Assembly: GCA_044433305.1 (NCBI GenBank)
Contig: JAWXTS010000025.1
Coordinates: 1 to 21,132, forward strand
Direction of reading: 5' to 3'
From: JAWXTS01 sp044433305
Lineage (GTDB): Bacteria; Bacteroidota; Bacteroidia; Bacteroidales; Rikenellaceae
DNA length: 21,132 nt
Shown here: one piece after another, positions 7,552-16,058 of the stretch
How positions within the stretch are numbered: the stretch's first letter is position 1
How the letters are laid out: each line of letters opens with the position of its first letter
Notes under the pieces: generated by a model
Told to the model about the DNA's origin: nothing
Seen by the model: the letters and a program-made list of their open reading frames with translations, nothing else
Databases searched by the model: none
Made by a program: the position numbers and the translations under genes

Positions 7552-8262
7552 ATGCAACTTTTTTACGACCCTAATATCGTAAGTTCGCAAACAAGCTATA
7601 CACTCAACGAAGAGGAATCGAAGCACTGTATACGGGTTTTACGACTCACAGTAGATGACATTATATACATCACCGACGGCAAAGGCACAATGTGCAAATG
7701 CCGAATAACACAACCAACTCCAAAAAAATGTATCGTAGCCATAGAGCAAGTCACTGAAAACTACAATCAGAGACCCTACAAACTCTATATGGCAGTGGCT
7801 CCAACCAAGACCAACGAACGCTATGAATGGTTCATAGAGAAGGCCACAGAGATAGGCATAGATGCTATTATCCCGATAATATGTTTTCAGTCTGAAAGAC
7901 GCAATGTCAACATCGAGCGATACGAACGCATAGCAAACAGTGCTATGAAACAATCCATAAAGGCCTACCTGCCTCATGTCGAGCAGCCGACAAAATTCAG
8001 TGAGCTGATAGCGCGCCCCTTCCAGGGAGATAAGTTTATCGCCCACTGCAACGAGGACCAAGACATCAAGCTACTGAAAACCCTAGCCTCTCCCGACAGA
8101 GACACGCTTATCCTTATAGGACCCGAAGGTGACTTCTCGCCCTCAGAGGTTGAGCAAGCACGCCAACATGGATTTAAAACCATCTCTCTGGGCAACACGC
8201 GCATGCGCACAGAAACCGCTGCCGTGGCAGCTACTCACACAATATTTCTTGTAAATCAGTAA
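7552..8262 (+). CDS. rsmE: 16S rRNA (uracil-1498-N3)-methyltransferase
   Basis: A SPOUT-class methyltransferase that makes m3U1498 in 16S rRNA of the small ribosomal subunit, using S-adenosylmethionine. The ATG at 7552 gives 236 residues and the normal family start; an earlier in-frame ATG at 7378 would begin inside dcp. Motifs: KATEIGIDAIIP (97-108), GPEGDFSPSE (190-199) and the trefoil-knot signature LGNTRMRTETAA (213-224). The N-terminal PUA-like domain occupies about residues 1-70. It is the first gene after the divergent promoter. Only 4 bp separate its stop from the start of the complex-I-like operon, so rsmE probably heads that transcript. Confidence 0.95.
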   Translation: MQLFYDPNIVSSQTSYTLNEEESKHCIRVLRLTVDDIIYITDGKGTMCKCRITQPTPKKCIVAIEQVTENYNQRPYKLYMAVAPTKTNERYEWFIEKATEIGIDAIIPIICFQSERRNVNIERYERIANSAMKQSIKAYLPHVEQPTKFSELIARPFQGDKFIAHCNEDQDIKLLKTLASPDRDTLILIGPEGDFSPSEVEQARQHGFKTISLGNTRMRTETAAVAATHTIFLVNQ

Positions 8263-8266
8263 GGAT

Positions 8267-10254
8267 ATGTTTATAAATATACTTATCTCTCTGGCCCTAC
8301 TATCTACTCTGATACTGATTGTCCCTGTAAGGTACAAGTCGTATGTTGCAATAACATTAATAGCGGCAGCAACAGTATTCACCAGCTTTGAGGCTCTAGG
8401 TGTCCTACTCTCAAATACCACACTAAACCTTGAATTTCGTGCTTGGCAACTCTTTGGACCTCAACATGGAGCAATAGACACTCTGTCTGCCCTATTCCTT
8501 ATAATGATAGGTGTTGGCAGCACAGCAACAGCCATCTACTCGGTAGGTGACTTCAAACGACACATAGGCTCCATCCCCGACATTAGTTTCTCGATACATT
8601 ACATGGCACTGGTTATCATGAGCATCTCGATGATGGCCGTGGTTGTGGTGCGTAGCGGTTTTAGCTTTATGTTCTCGTGGGAGCTGATGACCATATCCTC
8701 GTTTATACTTATGCTCTTCGAGGCTCACAAAAGAGAGGTCAGAAGGGCTGCTCTGAGCTACTTGCTTATTATGCACGTGGGATTCATTCTGCTGCTCACA
8801 GCATTCATAACACTGAGAGCTAATAATCTGGCTCCAGACTTGGATTCACTACCACAATATTTTGTAGGCCTAGACAAAAGCCCTCTGCCTATGTTCATAG
8901 TGCTACTACTAGGATTCGGACTTAAGGCAGGCATGTTCCCTCTACACTGGATAAAACCGATTACAGACCCTATATCTCCTACACACGTTGCGGCTCTGAT
9001 GTCGGGTGTGATGATTAAAACTGGCATCTACGGTATTATACGTGTGGTAAGCTCGATAGACACGTCGCTCTATACCATAGGTCTTATAGTGCTTGCGGTG
9101 GCATCGTCACAGGACTGTGGGGTATTATCATGGCCTCGGCTCAAAGCAACATGAAACGCCTGCTGGCATATTCGAGCGTGGAGAATGTCGGCATCATGTT
9201 CATAGGTATTGCCATATCTATACTGGGTCGCCATTGGGAAAACCAGTCCATGGCCATACTGGGAATGAGTGGTGCTATACTTCATGCTCTGAACCACTCG
9301 TTCTTTAAGCCAATGCTTATTATGGGTGCTGGCTCTGTGCAACATGCCACAGGAACTCTTTCGATAGATAAGCTGGGCGGCATAGCAAGTAAGATGCCCA
9401 TAACGGCCCTGCTATTTATAATTGGAGCAGCAGCCATATCAGCCCTACCTCCTTTGAATGGTTTTGTGGGCGAGTTCTTGATTTATTCAGGACTCTTCGA
9501 GGCTCTGTCTAACGGCAGCGCGCAAGCCATAACAGCCATAACGACACTACTATTCATGACGCTTATAGGTGGCATTGTCATAATCTCTTTCACAAAATTA
9601 TTCGGTGTGGTATTCTTGGGTACTCCACGTTGTGCCCATACCGAGAAAGTGCACGAGGTAAACTCTGCCATGATAGTCGCTAGCGTGATACCTCTTGTGG
9701 GCGTGTTGTTCATCGGCCTTGCACCTAGCATAGCATACAAAACTATAATACCCATATCGTGTGGTCTTACAAACACCCCTGACTCATCTCTAATAGAGCC
9801 CATTATACATTCTAGCAACATGATTAGTGTAGTATTAGCCGTGTTCATAGGCATAACACTTATACTATGGTACCTGCGCAAAAGAACACTAAAGGGCAAA
9901 GAACAAAAGGTGGGCGATGTTTGGGGTTGCGGTTTTACGGCCATAACACGCAAGATGCAATATACGGGTGAGTCGTTCTCTGACGAGCTGCACTCACTAA
10001 CCGAGAGTGTCACCAGAGACAAACTCAACACCAAGGACTCGACAAAAAACAGCATCTTCCCGTCGAGCGACAATTTCGAGGTTAAGCACAAGGACAAGGT
10101 CGAGACGCTATTCACCAGATGGTGGATAGAAATCATACGTATGGCAAACGCCAAGATAGATCTATTTGTGACAAACAAAGTTAACCACTATGTTTTCTAC
10201 GCACTAGGTTTCTTGATTTTCATCTTTTTACTATCTATTCTAAATCTATTGTAA
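8267..10254 (+). pseudogene. hyfB: hydrogenase-4 subunit B-like antiporter subunit, frameshifted
   Basis: A membrane subunit of the Mrp-antiporter/NuoL family, thought to carry protons in complex-I-like enzymes. The first 278 codons run in one frame and the remaining 384 in another. At 9098-9102 the bases GTGGC need one extra G (GTG GGC) to join V278 to GIVTGLWG, giving a normal 662-residue protein (HyfB is about 670). Without the extra base the first frame ends at 9154 after 17 foreign residues; the next ATG in the second frame is at 9130. Key antiporter residues are present: E139 in TM5 (WEL), K220 in TM7 (GLKAGMFPLH) and K251. The helix-7 segment normally rich in His/Pro (PRAHPEAPSH) reads PITDPISPTH here. 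Either a real inactivating shift or a base miscalled in the GGG run. The gene lies 4 bp after rsmE and 1 bp before the hyfC-like gene. Confidence 0.88.
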
Positions 10255-10255
10255 G

Positions 10256-11167
10256 ATGCTAAACATAATATACATACTGCTTATTTCATTGTTTATACCA
10301 GGTATAATCAACCGAATACGAGCGCGCCTGAGTGGTCGCATAGGCATCCCCATTCTTAAACATCTGAGCACCATAATAGTACTCTTCAACAAGAGTATAA
10401 CCTATGCTAGAGGCTCGGGAATACTATACCGACTTGCCCCAACAATATCTTTGGCGGCAGTTCTTACGGCCCTTACAATGGTTCCTTTTGGCAAACGCGA
10501 GGCCTTGATAAGCTTTGACGGCGACTTCATAGTAGTAATCTACCTGCTTGCCATAACACGCTTTATGACCATACTTGCCAGCATGAGTACGGGAAGCAGC
10601 TTTGAGGGCATGGGAGCCTCACGCGAGGCCCTCTATGGAGCACTTGTCGAACCTGCCATATTTGTATCTGTTGGCTCGCTAGCCCTGATAACTGGCAACA
10701 CTAGCTTCTCAAGCATCTATGCCACTCTGGCAGCCATGCAGATAGAAATGGTCATAGCCATAATCCTACTCTACTACGTACTACTCAAGATATGTATCAC
10801 CGAAACATCGAGAGTGCCCGTGGATGATCCACGCACCCACCTTGAGTTGACCATGATACACGAGGTCATGATACTAGATTATAGCAGTGTCGACTTGGCT
10901 TTTATACATATCACCAACTGGATTAAGGGCGGCATCTTCGCGGTTCTGGCAGGTAGTGCACTCTCGGCAACCTTCCACCATAGCGTAATAATGACAGCCA
11001 TGCTGGCTCTGTTTCAAGCAGTGATAATAGGATTCATAGAGTCTTTCAGTGCTCGCAACAAGATGACAAAGAACGCAACCTACATAGTTGCTATTACTGC
11101 GGTGGCACTAATGGTCTTTGCAATATGCTATCTGATTAAGAACAATATATACATAACATTAGAATAA
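10256..11167 (+). CDS. hyfC: hydrogenase-4 subunit C-like (NuoH family) membrane subunit
   Basis: The subunit that joins the membrane arm to the hydrophilic arm in complex-I-like enzymes. It has 303 residues, about the length of HyfC (315), and roughly eight hydrophobic segments. The NuoH/HyfC signature SSFEGMGASREALYGALVE is at 114-132, and the charged loop ETSRVPVDDPRTHLELTMIH at 183-202 is highly typical of HyfC/HycD. All acidic and basic residues of that loop are kept, which argues the protein is still under selection. It starts 1 bp after the hyfB stop and ends 2 bp before the next gene. Ten of its first 14 isoleucine codons are ATA, unlike the alginate genes. Confidence 0.9.
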   Translation: MLNIIYILLISLFIPGIINRIRARLSGRIGIPILKHLSTIIVLFNKSITYARGSGILYRLAPTISLAAVLTALTMVPFGKREALISFDGDFIVVIYLLAITRFMTILASMSTGSSFEGMGASREALYGALVEPAIFVSVGSLALITGNTSFSSIYATLAAMQIEMVIAIILLYYVLLKICITETSRVPVDDPRTHLELTMIHEVMILDYSSVDLAFIHITNWIKGGIFAVLAGSALSATFHHSVIMTAMLALFQAVIIGFIESFSARNKMTKNATYIVAITAVALMVFAICYLIKNNIYITLE

Positions 11168-11169
11168 CC

Positions 11170-11799
11170 ATGATACTATCTCTAATAATACTATATGTGG
11201 TAACGCTAATATACCTTGCCATAACAGAACGCTTTAGGCGTTATAGCCTGCTTATATGTATGCAGGGTTGGATATTGTTTGTCATAGCACTATTCCACCT
11301 GCACACCATCAATATACTGGATTTGCTGTTTGTGCTTGCCGAGACAATAATTTTCAAGGCCATAATAGTCCCCATAATGCTGATGAAGATTATACGTCGC
11401 ACGGGAATCAACCGTGTACACCCCCGCTCGATAGCCATCTTCAACTCGTTATGCGCATCTCTCATAGCACTCATAGTCAGCCTTTTGATAACCAACGCTG
11501 TACCAAACGAGCAAATCAATGGTGCCTTTTTTGCCGTGGCCATTTATTCATTGCTTAGCGGACTTATGATGATAGTGTTCCACAAACGTATATTCTCACA
11601 CCTTGTAGGTTTTTTGGTCATCGAAAATGGCGTTTTCTTATTTTCCATAGCCGTGGGTGTCGAAATGCCTATACTTATTAACTTGGCTATCTTGCTCGAC
11701 ATCTTGATTAGCGTGCTTATGCTTGGCATATTCATCAGCCGCATAGGCGACCAGATGCACGATTTGAGCAGCGACAGCCTAACATCAATAAAAGACTAA
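11170..11799 (+). CDS. hyfE: hydrogenase-4 subunit E-like membrane protein
   Basis: A small integral membrane protein of 209 residues (HyfE is 216) with about six hydrophobic helices, whose C-terminal half resembles NuoK. The segment HTINILDLLFVLAETIIFKAIIVP (about residues 44-67) with its buried glutamate, followed by a charged turn (IRRTGINR), is characteristic of HyfE. A second membrane acid lies in the HLVGFLVIENGVF segment near residues 143-155, equivalent to the NuoK glutamate pair. It sits in the expected place between C and F; a HyfD-like antiporter, found before E in Escherichia coli, is absent. 3 bp separate it from the next start. Confidence 0.85.
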   Translation: MILSLIILYVVTLIYLAITERFRRYSLLICMQGWILFVIALFHLHTINILDLLFVLAETIIFKAIIVPIMLMKIIRRTGINRVHPRSIAIFNSLCASLIALIVSLLITNAVPNEQINGAFFAVAIYSLLSGLMMIVFHKRIFSHLVGFLVIENGVFLFSIAVGVEMPILINLAILLDILISVLMLGIFISRIGDQMHDLSSDSLTSIKD

Positions 11800-11802
11800 G
11801 CC

Positions 11803-13197
11803 ATGTACATATATATTATAGCATCTTTAGTAATCGCAGCACTCTGCGCACTGGCAAAATCACGAACCATGGTGCGCGCGCTATCGGCTGTGTTTGTGGC
11901 CTTTCAGATAGGCTTTGGCGTATTTATTGCCTGCAACCAGTTTGAGGCTCAGAGCACCATGTTCTTCACCTTCGACCATCTAGGTATGATGTTCTACTTT
12001 GTCATGGCCATTATCGCGGCTCTAGCGTTTCATATCAGCAGCGACTACCTTGATAAAGACGAGCTGCATCAATTCAAGATATATACCATATCCATGCTGC
12101 TATTGTGCACCAGCTCGGCCTGCCTCTACTTCTCTAACAATGTAGCGGTAACATGGATATTCCTTGAGATTACAACGCTCTGCACCGCGGGCCTTGTCTA
12201 TCATAAGCGTGGCATGAAGAGCCTTGAGGCCACATGGAAATATATCTTTGTTTGTTCGGTCGGTATCTCTATGGCCTACCTTGGCATACTTATTATCAGC
12301 AGCCATGCCCACGGAGATATATCTTATCTTTCGCTAGTGGATGCCGTTATGAGTGGCGACCCCTTCTACATGAAAGTAGCCTTCTTGCTTGTGATGACAG
12401 GATATAGCTGCAAGATGGAAATCTTCCCTCTGTTCACCGTAGGTATAGACGCCAACTATGCAGCACCAACCCCAGCTTCGGCCGTAATATCTACCGTGCT
12501 GGTGAACTCGGGCTTTGTAGCCATGTTCAGAATAGTAGAAATCTTTAGACACTCAGAAATATGGTCTTGGTGCTCTAACCTCCTTATAGTTATTGGAGTA
12601 TTGTCTGTGGCCATAGGTGCACTATATATAAGACGTACAAACAACTACAAGAGACTACTTGCCTACTCCACAACCGAAAATATGGGTCTTGTGATGATTG
12701 CCATGGCCTTGGGTGGCATAGGAACTATCGCCGCGCTGATTCACGTTGTTGTGCACTCGATGATCAAAGGAGGTATGTTCACTCTGATTTCGCAGATAGG
12801 CAAGCTCTATGGCAGCTACCGCATAAATCGTATAGGCAACTACGCCAAGGTCAACCCTATGGGTGCCGCCGCAATATTTGTGGGAGCATTGAGCCTTACG
12901 GCCTTCCCTCCCTCGGGGCTATTCGTCTCTGAGGTTATGTTGTTCTCGGGGCTTATCTCAGAGCGCAAATGGTGGTTGGTAGCAGTAATCATAGCCCTTT
13001 TGTGTGTTGTGATATACTCAATTCTGGAGCGTATTATACAGTTATGCTTTCGCAACAACAATATAGAGAGGGTCGACACAACAAAGTTCAGCAAGCTAAC
13101 GACCTTTGGTGCTGTGGCCTTGATAGTTGTGGCTCTGGCTATCGGAGCACTCCAGCCAGCACTATTCACGGATTATATACTTAGCATTGTACAATAA
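11803..13197 (+). CDS. hyfF: hydrogenase-4 subunit F-like antiporter subunit
   Basis: Second Mrp/NuoN-like subunit of the complex, 464 residues against about 526 in Escherichia coli HyfF. Recognisable parts are the TM5 glutamate E122 (WIFLEITTLC), the HyfF signature around 139-156 (SLEATWKYIFVCSVGIS), TM7 lysine K204, K283 in KRLLAYSTTENMG and K322 in the broken helix. The segment after K204 normally reads LHTWLPDAHSEAP. Here it is LFTVGIDANYAAP, so both histidines and the tryptophan are gone. Whether it still moves protons is therefore uncertain. Its stop codon overlaps the start of the large-subunit gene by one base (TAATG), indicating translational coupling. Confidence 0.88.
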   Translation: MYIYIIASLVIAALCALAKSRTMVRALSAVFVAFQIGFGVFIACNQFEAQSTMFFTFDHLGMMFYFVMAIIAALAFHISSDYLDKDELHQFKIYTISMLLLCTSSACLYFSNNVAVTWIFLEITTLCTAGLVYHKRGMKSLEATWKYIFVCSVGISMAYLGILIISSHAHGDISYLSLVDAVMSGDPFYMKVAFLLVMTGYSCKMEIFPLFTVGIDANYAAPTPASAVISTVLVNSGFVAMFRIVEIFRHSEIWSWCSNLLIVIGVLSVAIGALYIRRTNNYKRLLAYSTTENMGLVMIAMALGGIGTIAALIHVVVHSMIKGGMFTLISQIGKLYGSYRINRIGNYAKVNPMGAAAIFVGALSLTAFPPSGLFVSEVMLFSGLISERKWWLVAVIIALLCVVIYSILERIIQLCFRNNNIERVDTTKFSKLTTFGAVALIVVALAIGALQPALFTDYILSIVQ

Positions 13198-14711
13198 TGA
13201 ATAAGATGCTTATAACAACAAATAAAGTTGGACTAGTAGCCCTGTCCGATATTCCTGTACTAGAGTATAGCGATTTTTTTGAGCAGGTTATCGAACTACT
13301 CAAACAAGAGAGCTGCCATATACTTAGTTACTTTGCACGCGAGATTAATGATGGCCAACTTGAGGCAATAATACTCATTGGTGACGACAGCCTATCTCAG
13401 GTACATATAGCCTCTTATAGATGCACCACAAGCAAAGCCTTGGAATCCATAGCCAACGTTTATAGCGGAGCACAGGCCTTTGAGCGCGAGATAAACGAGA
13501 ACTTCGGCCTCGACTTTATGCGCCACCCCTACGCCAAGCCTTTGCGCTATTCTGCCGAGCGTGTTCAGAAGTGGCAAAACATAAATAACTACCCTTTCTA
13601 CTCTATTGCGGGCGACTCTCTACACGAGGTTAATGTCGGCCCCATACATGCAGGAATCATAGAACCCGGTGTTTTCAGATTTATATGCAATGGCGAGAAG
13701 GTGCTCAACCTAGAGATAGTTTTGGGTTACCAGCACCGTGGCATAGAGAGGCTTATAACACAAAGTGCAAACACACTAAAGGGCGCGCTACTTGCCGAGA
13801 GCATAGCAGGTGACAGCGTTGTGTCTCATGCTAGCACCTATGCAGCCGTCATAGAAAACCTTAGCGACATAAACGAGCAGCAGATAAGCACCGTGCGCCA
13901 CGAGCGAGCCATAGCACAAGAGCTGGAACGCATAGCCATGCACCTATCGGACACGGCAGGTCTAAGCACAGATATAGCCTACCAGCTGGGGCAGGTGTCG
14001 TGCGAGGCCTTGAGAACAATAATCATCAACACAAGTCAGGCTTGGTGTGGCAACCGCTTCTCCAAGGCTATGATACGCCCCTGCGGCTCGAACTTCCCAC
14101 TCACAGACTCTATACGCAAGATTATAACCGACAATGTTAAGGACGTACAGCATCGCTATAAGCAAGTGGCCGACAACCTGCAATCCATGCCCTCGGTATT
14201 GTCTCGTTTTGAGGACTGTGGCCATATCTCACGCAATACCATGTTGGAGCTAGGAGCTGTGGGAGTAGTCGCTCGCGCTAGTGGACTTGCTCGCGACATA
14301 CGCAGCTCTCATCCATTTGGAGCATATATAGCAAACTCCTACACCCCTATAATACATGAAGATGGAGATGTTATGAGCAGGCTCAAAGTCAGACTCGACG
14401 AGGGTGACGCTTCGGCAAACTACATACTGGAGCTGCTAGACAAAAACCTAGAGCCATCAAACCTAGAGCCTGAATACGCGGGGTCGCTTAAGGCGAATGC
14501 CCTTGCCTTTAACCTCAACGAGGGATGGCGAGGCGAGATATGCCACACCGCCATTACCGACTCTAAGGGTAACATATCACACTATAAGATTGTCGACCCC
14601 TCGTTCCACAACTGGTACGCTCTGGGGCTTACACTGCGCGAGGAGGGCATATCCGACTTCCCTATAAACAACAAGAGTTTTAACCTATCGTACTGCGGTC
14701 ACGACCTCTAA
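13197..14711 (+). CDS. NuoCD/HyfG-like large subunit lacking the NiFe-binding cysteines
   Basis: A 504-residue fusion of a NuoC-like 30-kDa domain (about 1-120, ending AFEREINENFGLDFMRHP) and a hydrogenase large-subunit/NuoD-like domain (about 140-504). Family landmarks are clear: GPIHAGIIEPGVF (148-160), HRGIERL (180-186), ARASGLARDIRSSHPF (359-374) and DVMSRLKVRLDE (391-402). The metal site is not there. The N-terminal CxxC of hydrogenases aligns with A204 and S207 in ESIAGDSVVSH, and of the C-terminal CxxC only C500 remains, the partner being L497. Alignment to NuoD by eye does not show the quinone-site tyrosine or the distal histidine either. So this is neither a hydrogenase nor an ordinary complex I subunit. 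It resembles Ehr-type proteins. It shares one base with hyfF and is followed 12 bp later by the small subunit. Confidence 0.9.
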   Translation: MNKMLITTNKVGLVALSDIPVLEYSDFFEQVIELLKQESCHILSYFAREINDGQLEAIILIGDDSLSQVHIASYRCTTSKALESIANVYSGAQAFEREINENFGLDFMRHPYAKPLRYSAERVQKWQNINNYPFYSIAGDSLHEVNVGPIHAGIIEPGVFRFICNGEKVLNLEIVLGYQHRGIERLITQSANTLKGALLAESIAGDSVVSHASTYAAVIENLSDINEQQISTVRHERAIAQELERIAMHLSDTAGLSTDIAYQLGQVSCEALRTIIINTSQAWCGNRFSKAMIRPCGSNFPLTDSIRKIITDNVKDVQHRYKQVADNLQSMPSVLSRFEDCGHISRNTMLELGAVGVVARASGLARDIRSSHPFGAYIANSYTPIIHEDGDVMSRLKVRLDEGDASANYILELLDKNLEPSNLEPEYAGSLKANALAFNLNEGWRGEICHTAITDSKGNISHYKIVDPSFHNWYALGLTLREEGISDFPINNKSFNLSYCGHDL

Positions 14712-14723
14712 AAGGCAAAATAT

Positions 14724-15485
14724 ATGTTAATCAGCACTATCAACGTACTCAAGAGCCACGGCTCTCAATATATCAAGCATCTGGACAAAGCGGTGCTAGC
14801 AGAGACCTTCCGCGGCTATCCAATAATATCTAAGGATGTAGACCCTGTTACAGCATCTGCCATGGCTTCTATGTGCCCAACGGGAGCTATCACCACTAGC
14901 CCTCTGGCTCTGGACATGGGCAAGTGCTTGTTCTGTGGCGAGTGTGCACGCAAGTTCCCTAGCGCGCTAAAGTTCTCTAACAACCCACATACAGCATCGA
15001 ACAAACGCGAGAACCTTATCATCACAGCCGACAGCTCGCCCAAGGAACTATTTGACCCTGAGAGCTACAAAGACGAGGTGGTAAGAATCTTTAGGCGTTC
15101 GCTCAAGCTACGCTCTGTAAGTGCGGGTGGTGACGGCTCGGCCGAGATGGAAGCCAACGCAACCATGAATGTCAACTTCGACTTTGGACGTTATGGAATC
15201 GACTTTGTGGCCTCGCCACGCCATGCCGACGGACTTGTGATAACGGGTCCCATAACAGCTAATATGTCGCGCTCGCTAGAGATATGCTACAACGCACTAA
15301 GCACTCCCAAGGTACTTATACTAGCTGGCACAGACGCCATATCGGGTGGACTATTCGCCGATAGCCCAGCCATAGACCGTTCGTTTCTGGATTTTCGTGG
15401 TGTAGATCTTTACATACCTGGTAACCCACCCCACCCTCTAACTTTTATAGACGGCATACTAACCATGCTTAAAGACAAATATTAG
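14724..15485 (+). CDS. ferredoxin (HyfH-like) and small-subunit (HyfI/NuoB-like) fusion lacking proximal cluster ligands
   Basis: 253 residues in two domains. The N-terminal domain (1-95) is a degenerate two-cluster ferredoxin. C51 (MCPTGAI) and C68, C71, C74 (KCLFCGEC) remain, which are exactly the four ligands of one [4Fe-4S] cluster. The other cluster's ligands are gone, including the last position of the second motif (F78). The C-terminal domain (about 118-253) is NuoB/HyfI-like: RSLKLRSVSAGGDGSAEME, VITGPITANM, TDAISGGLFA and IPGNPPHP. All four proximal-cluster cysteines are replaced: D137, A140, D204 and N234. The glycines and prolines around them are intact, so the fold is kept while the cofactor site is lost. 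Electron flow to the large subunit by the usual path seems impossible. Confidence 0.9.
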   Translation: MLISTINVLKSHGSQYIKHLDKAVLAETFRGYPIISKDVDPVTASAMASMCPTGAITTSPLALDMGKCLFCGECARKFPSALKFSNNPHTASNKRENLIITADSSPKELFDPESYKDEVVRIFRRSLKLRSVSAGGDGSAEMEANATMNVNFDFGRYGIDFVASPRHADGLVITGPITANMSRSLEICYNALSTPKVLILAGTDAISGGLFADSPAIDRSFLDFRGVDLYIPGNPPHPLTFIDGILTMLKDKY

Positions 15486-15491
15486 ACACCC

Positions 15492-16055
15492 ATGAACATA
15501 TCCTTGAAACTAATGCTCACCTTTGCCAAGATAGGCAGCTTCACCTTTGGTGGTGGCTATGCCATGGTGGGCATGATACAAAAAGAAATAGTCGACAGGC
15601 AGGGCTGGATAGAGAAAAGCGAGTTCTTGGAACTGCTGACTCTAGCTCAGACCGCCCCCGGCCCTATTGCCCTCAACACATCGGTATTTGTGGGGTATAA
15701 GGTCAACGGGTATAAGGGTGCCGTAGCATCGGTCTTTGGTTCGGTGATGCCCTCATTTATCATTATACTAATCGTGGCTTTGTGCTTTGCCAATATGCGC
15801 GAAAACCCTATTGTCGAGGCGGTACTAAAGGGCATACGACCAGCCGTCATAGCTCTAATTCTGGCACCTTCGATAACCCTATGCAAGGGTCTGGGCAAGG
15901 TTCAAACCATAACAGCCATAATCTCGGCCGTGGCCTTATGCTACTTTAAGTTCTCGCCTATATGGCTGATTCTTGTGGGGGCTGCCATAGGCGTGCTCTA
16001 CTTCAAAGTGCTGCACAGAAATATGGCTAAGAGTAAAAACGAAAACGACGCTTAA
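15492..16055 (+). CDS. chrA: chromate transporter, half-size, first of a pair
   Basis: A short-chain CHR-family protein of 187 residues, one of two that together equal a full-length ChrA. These inner-membrane proteins export chromate in known cases, but many family members have no known substrate. Signatures: FTFGGGYAMV (about 18-27), APGPIALNTSVFVGY (about 55-69) and KGIRPAV (about 113-119). It has about five to six hydrophobic stretches and a charged, lysine-rich tail (178-187). It starts 6 bp after the complex's small subunit and ends 3 bp before its partner, so it is in the same transcript as the complex-I-like genes. An anion linked to that complex is a possible substrate (inference). 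Confidence 0.9.
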   Translation: MNISLKLMLTFAKIGSFTFGGGYAMVGMIQKEIVDRQGWIEKSEFLELLTLAQTAPGPIALNTSVFVGYKVNGYKGAVASVFGSVMPSFIIILIVALCFANMRENPIVEAVLKGIRPAVIALILAPSITLCKGLGKVQTITAIISAVALCYFKFSPIWLILVGAAIGVLYFKVLHRNMAKSKNENDA

Positions 16056-16058
16056 GAT

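Noticed and set aside
7440..7553. Upstream starts of dcp (7553) and rsmE (7378)
   Set aside because: Both extensions cross the divergent promoter region, and each gene has a clear family-like start (lipoprotein signal; MQLFYDP) further in.
9483..10178. 231-codon minus-strand open frame inside the hyfB-like gene
   Set aside because: It lies wholly opposite the second part of a recognisable antiporter gene. The length comes from the base bias of that gene, and the translation matches no family.
13197..15485. Functional NiFe hydrogenase
   Set aside because: The cysteines for the NiFe centre and the proximal cluster are missing, so hydrogen chemistry by the known mechanism is not supported despite the family resemblance.
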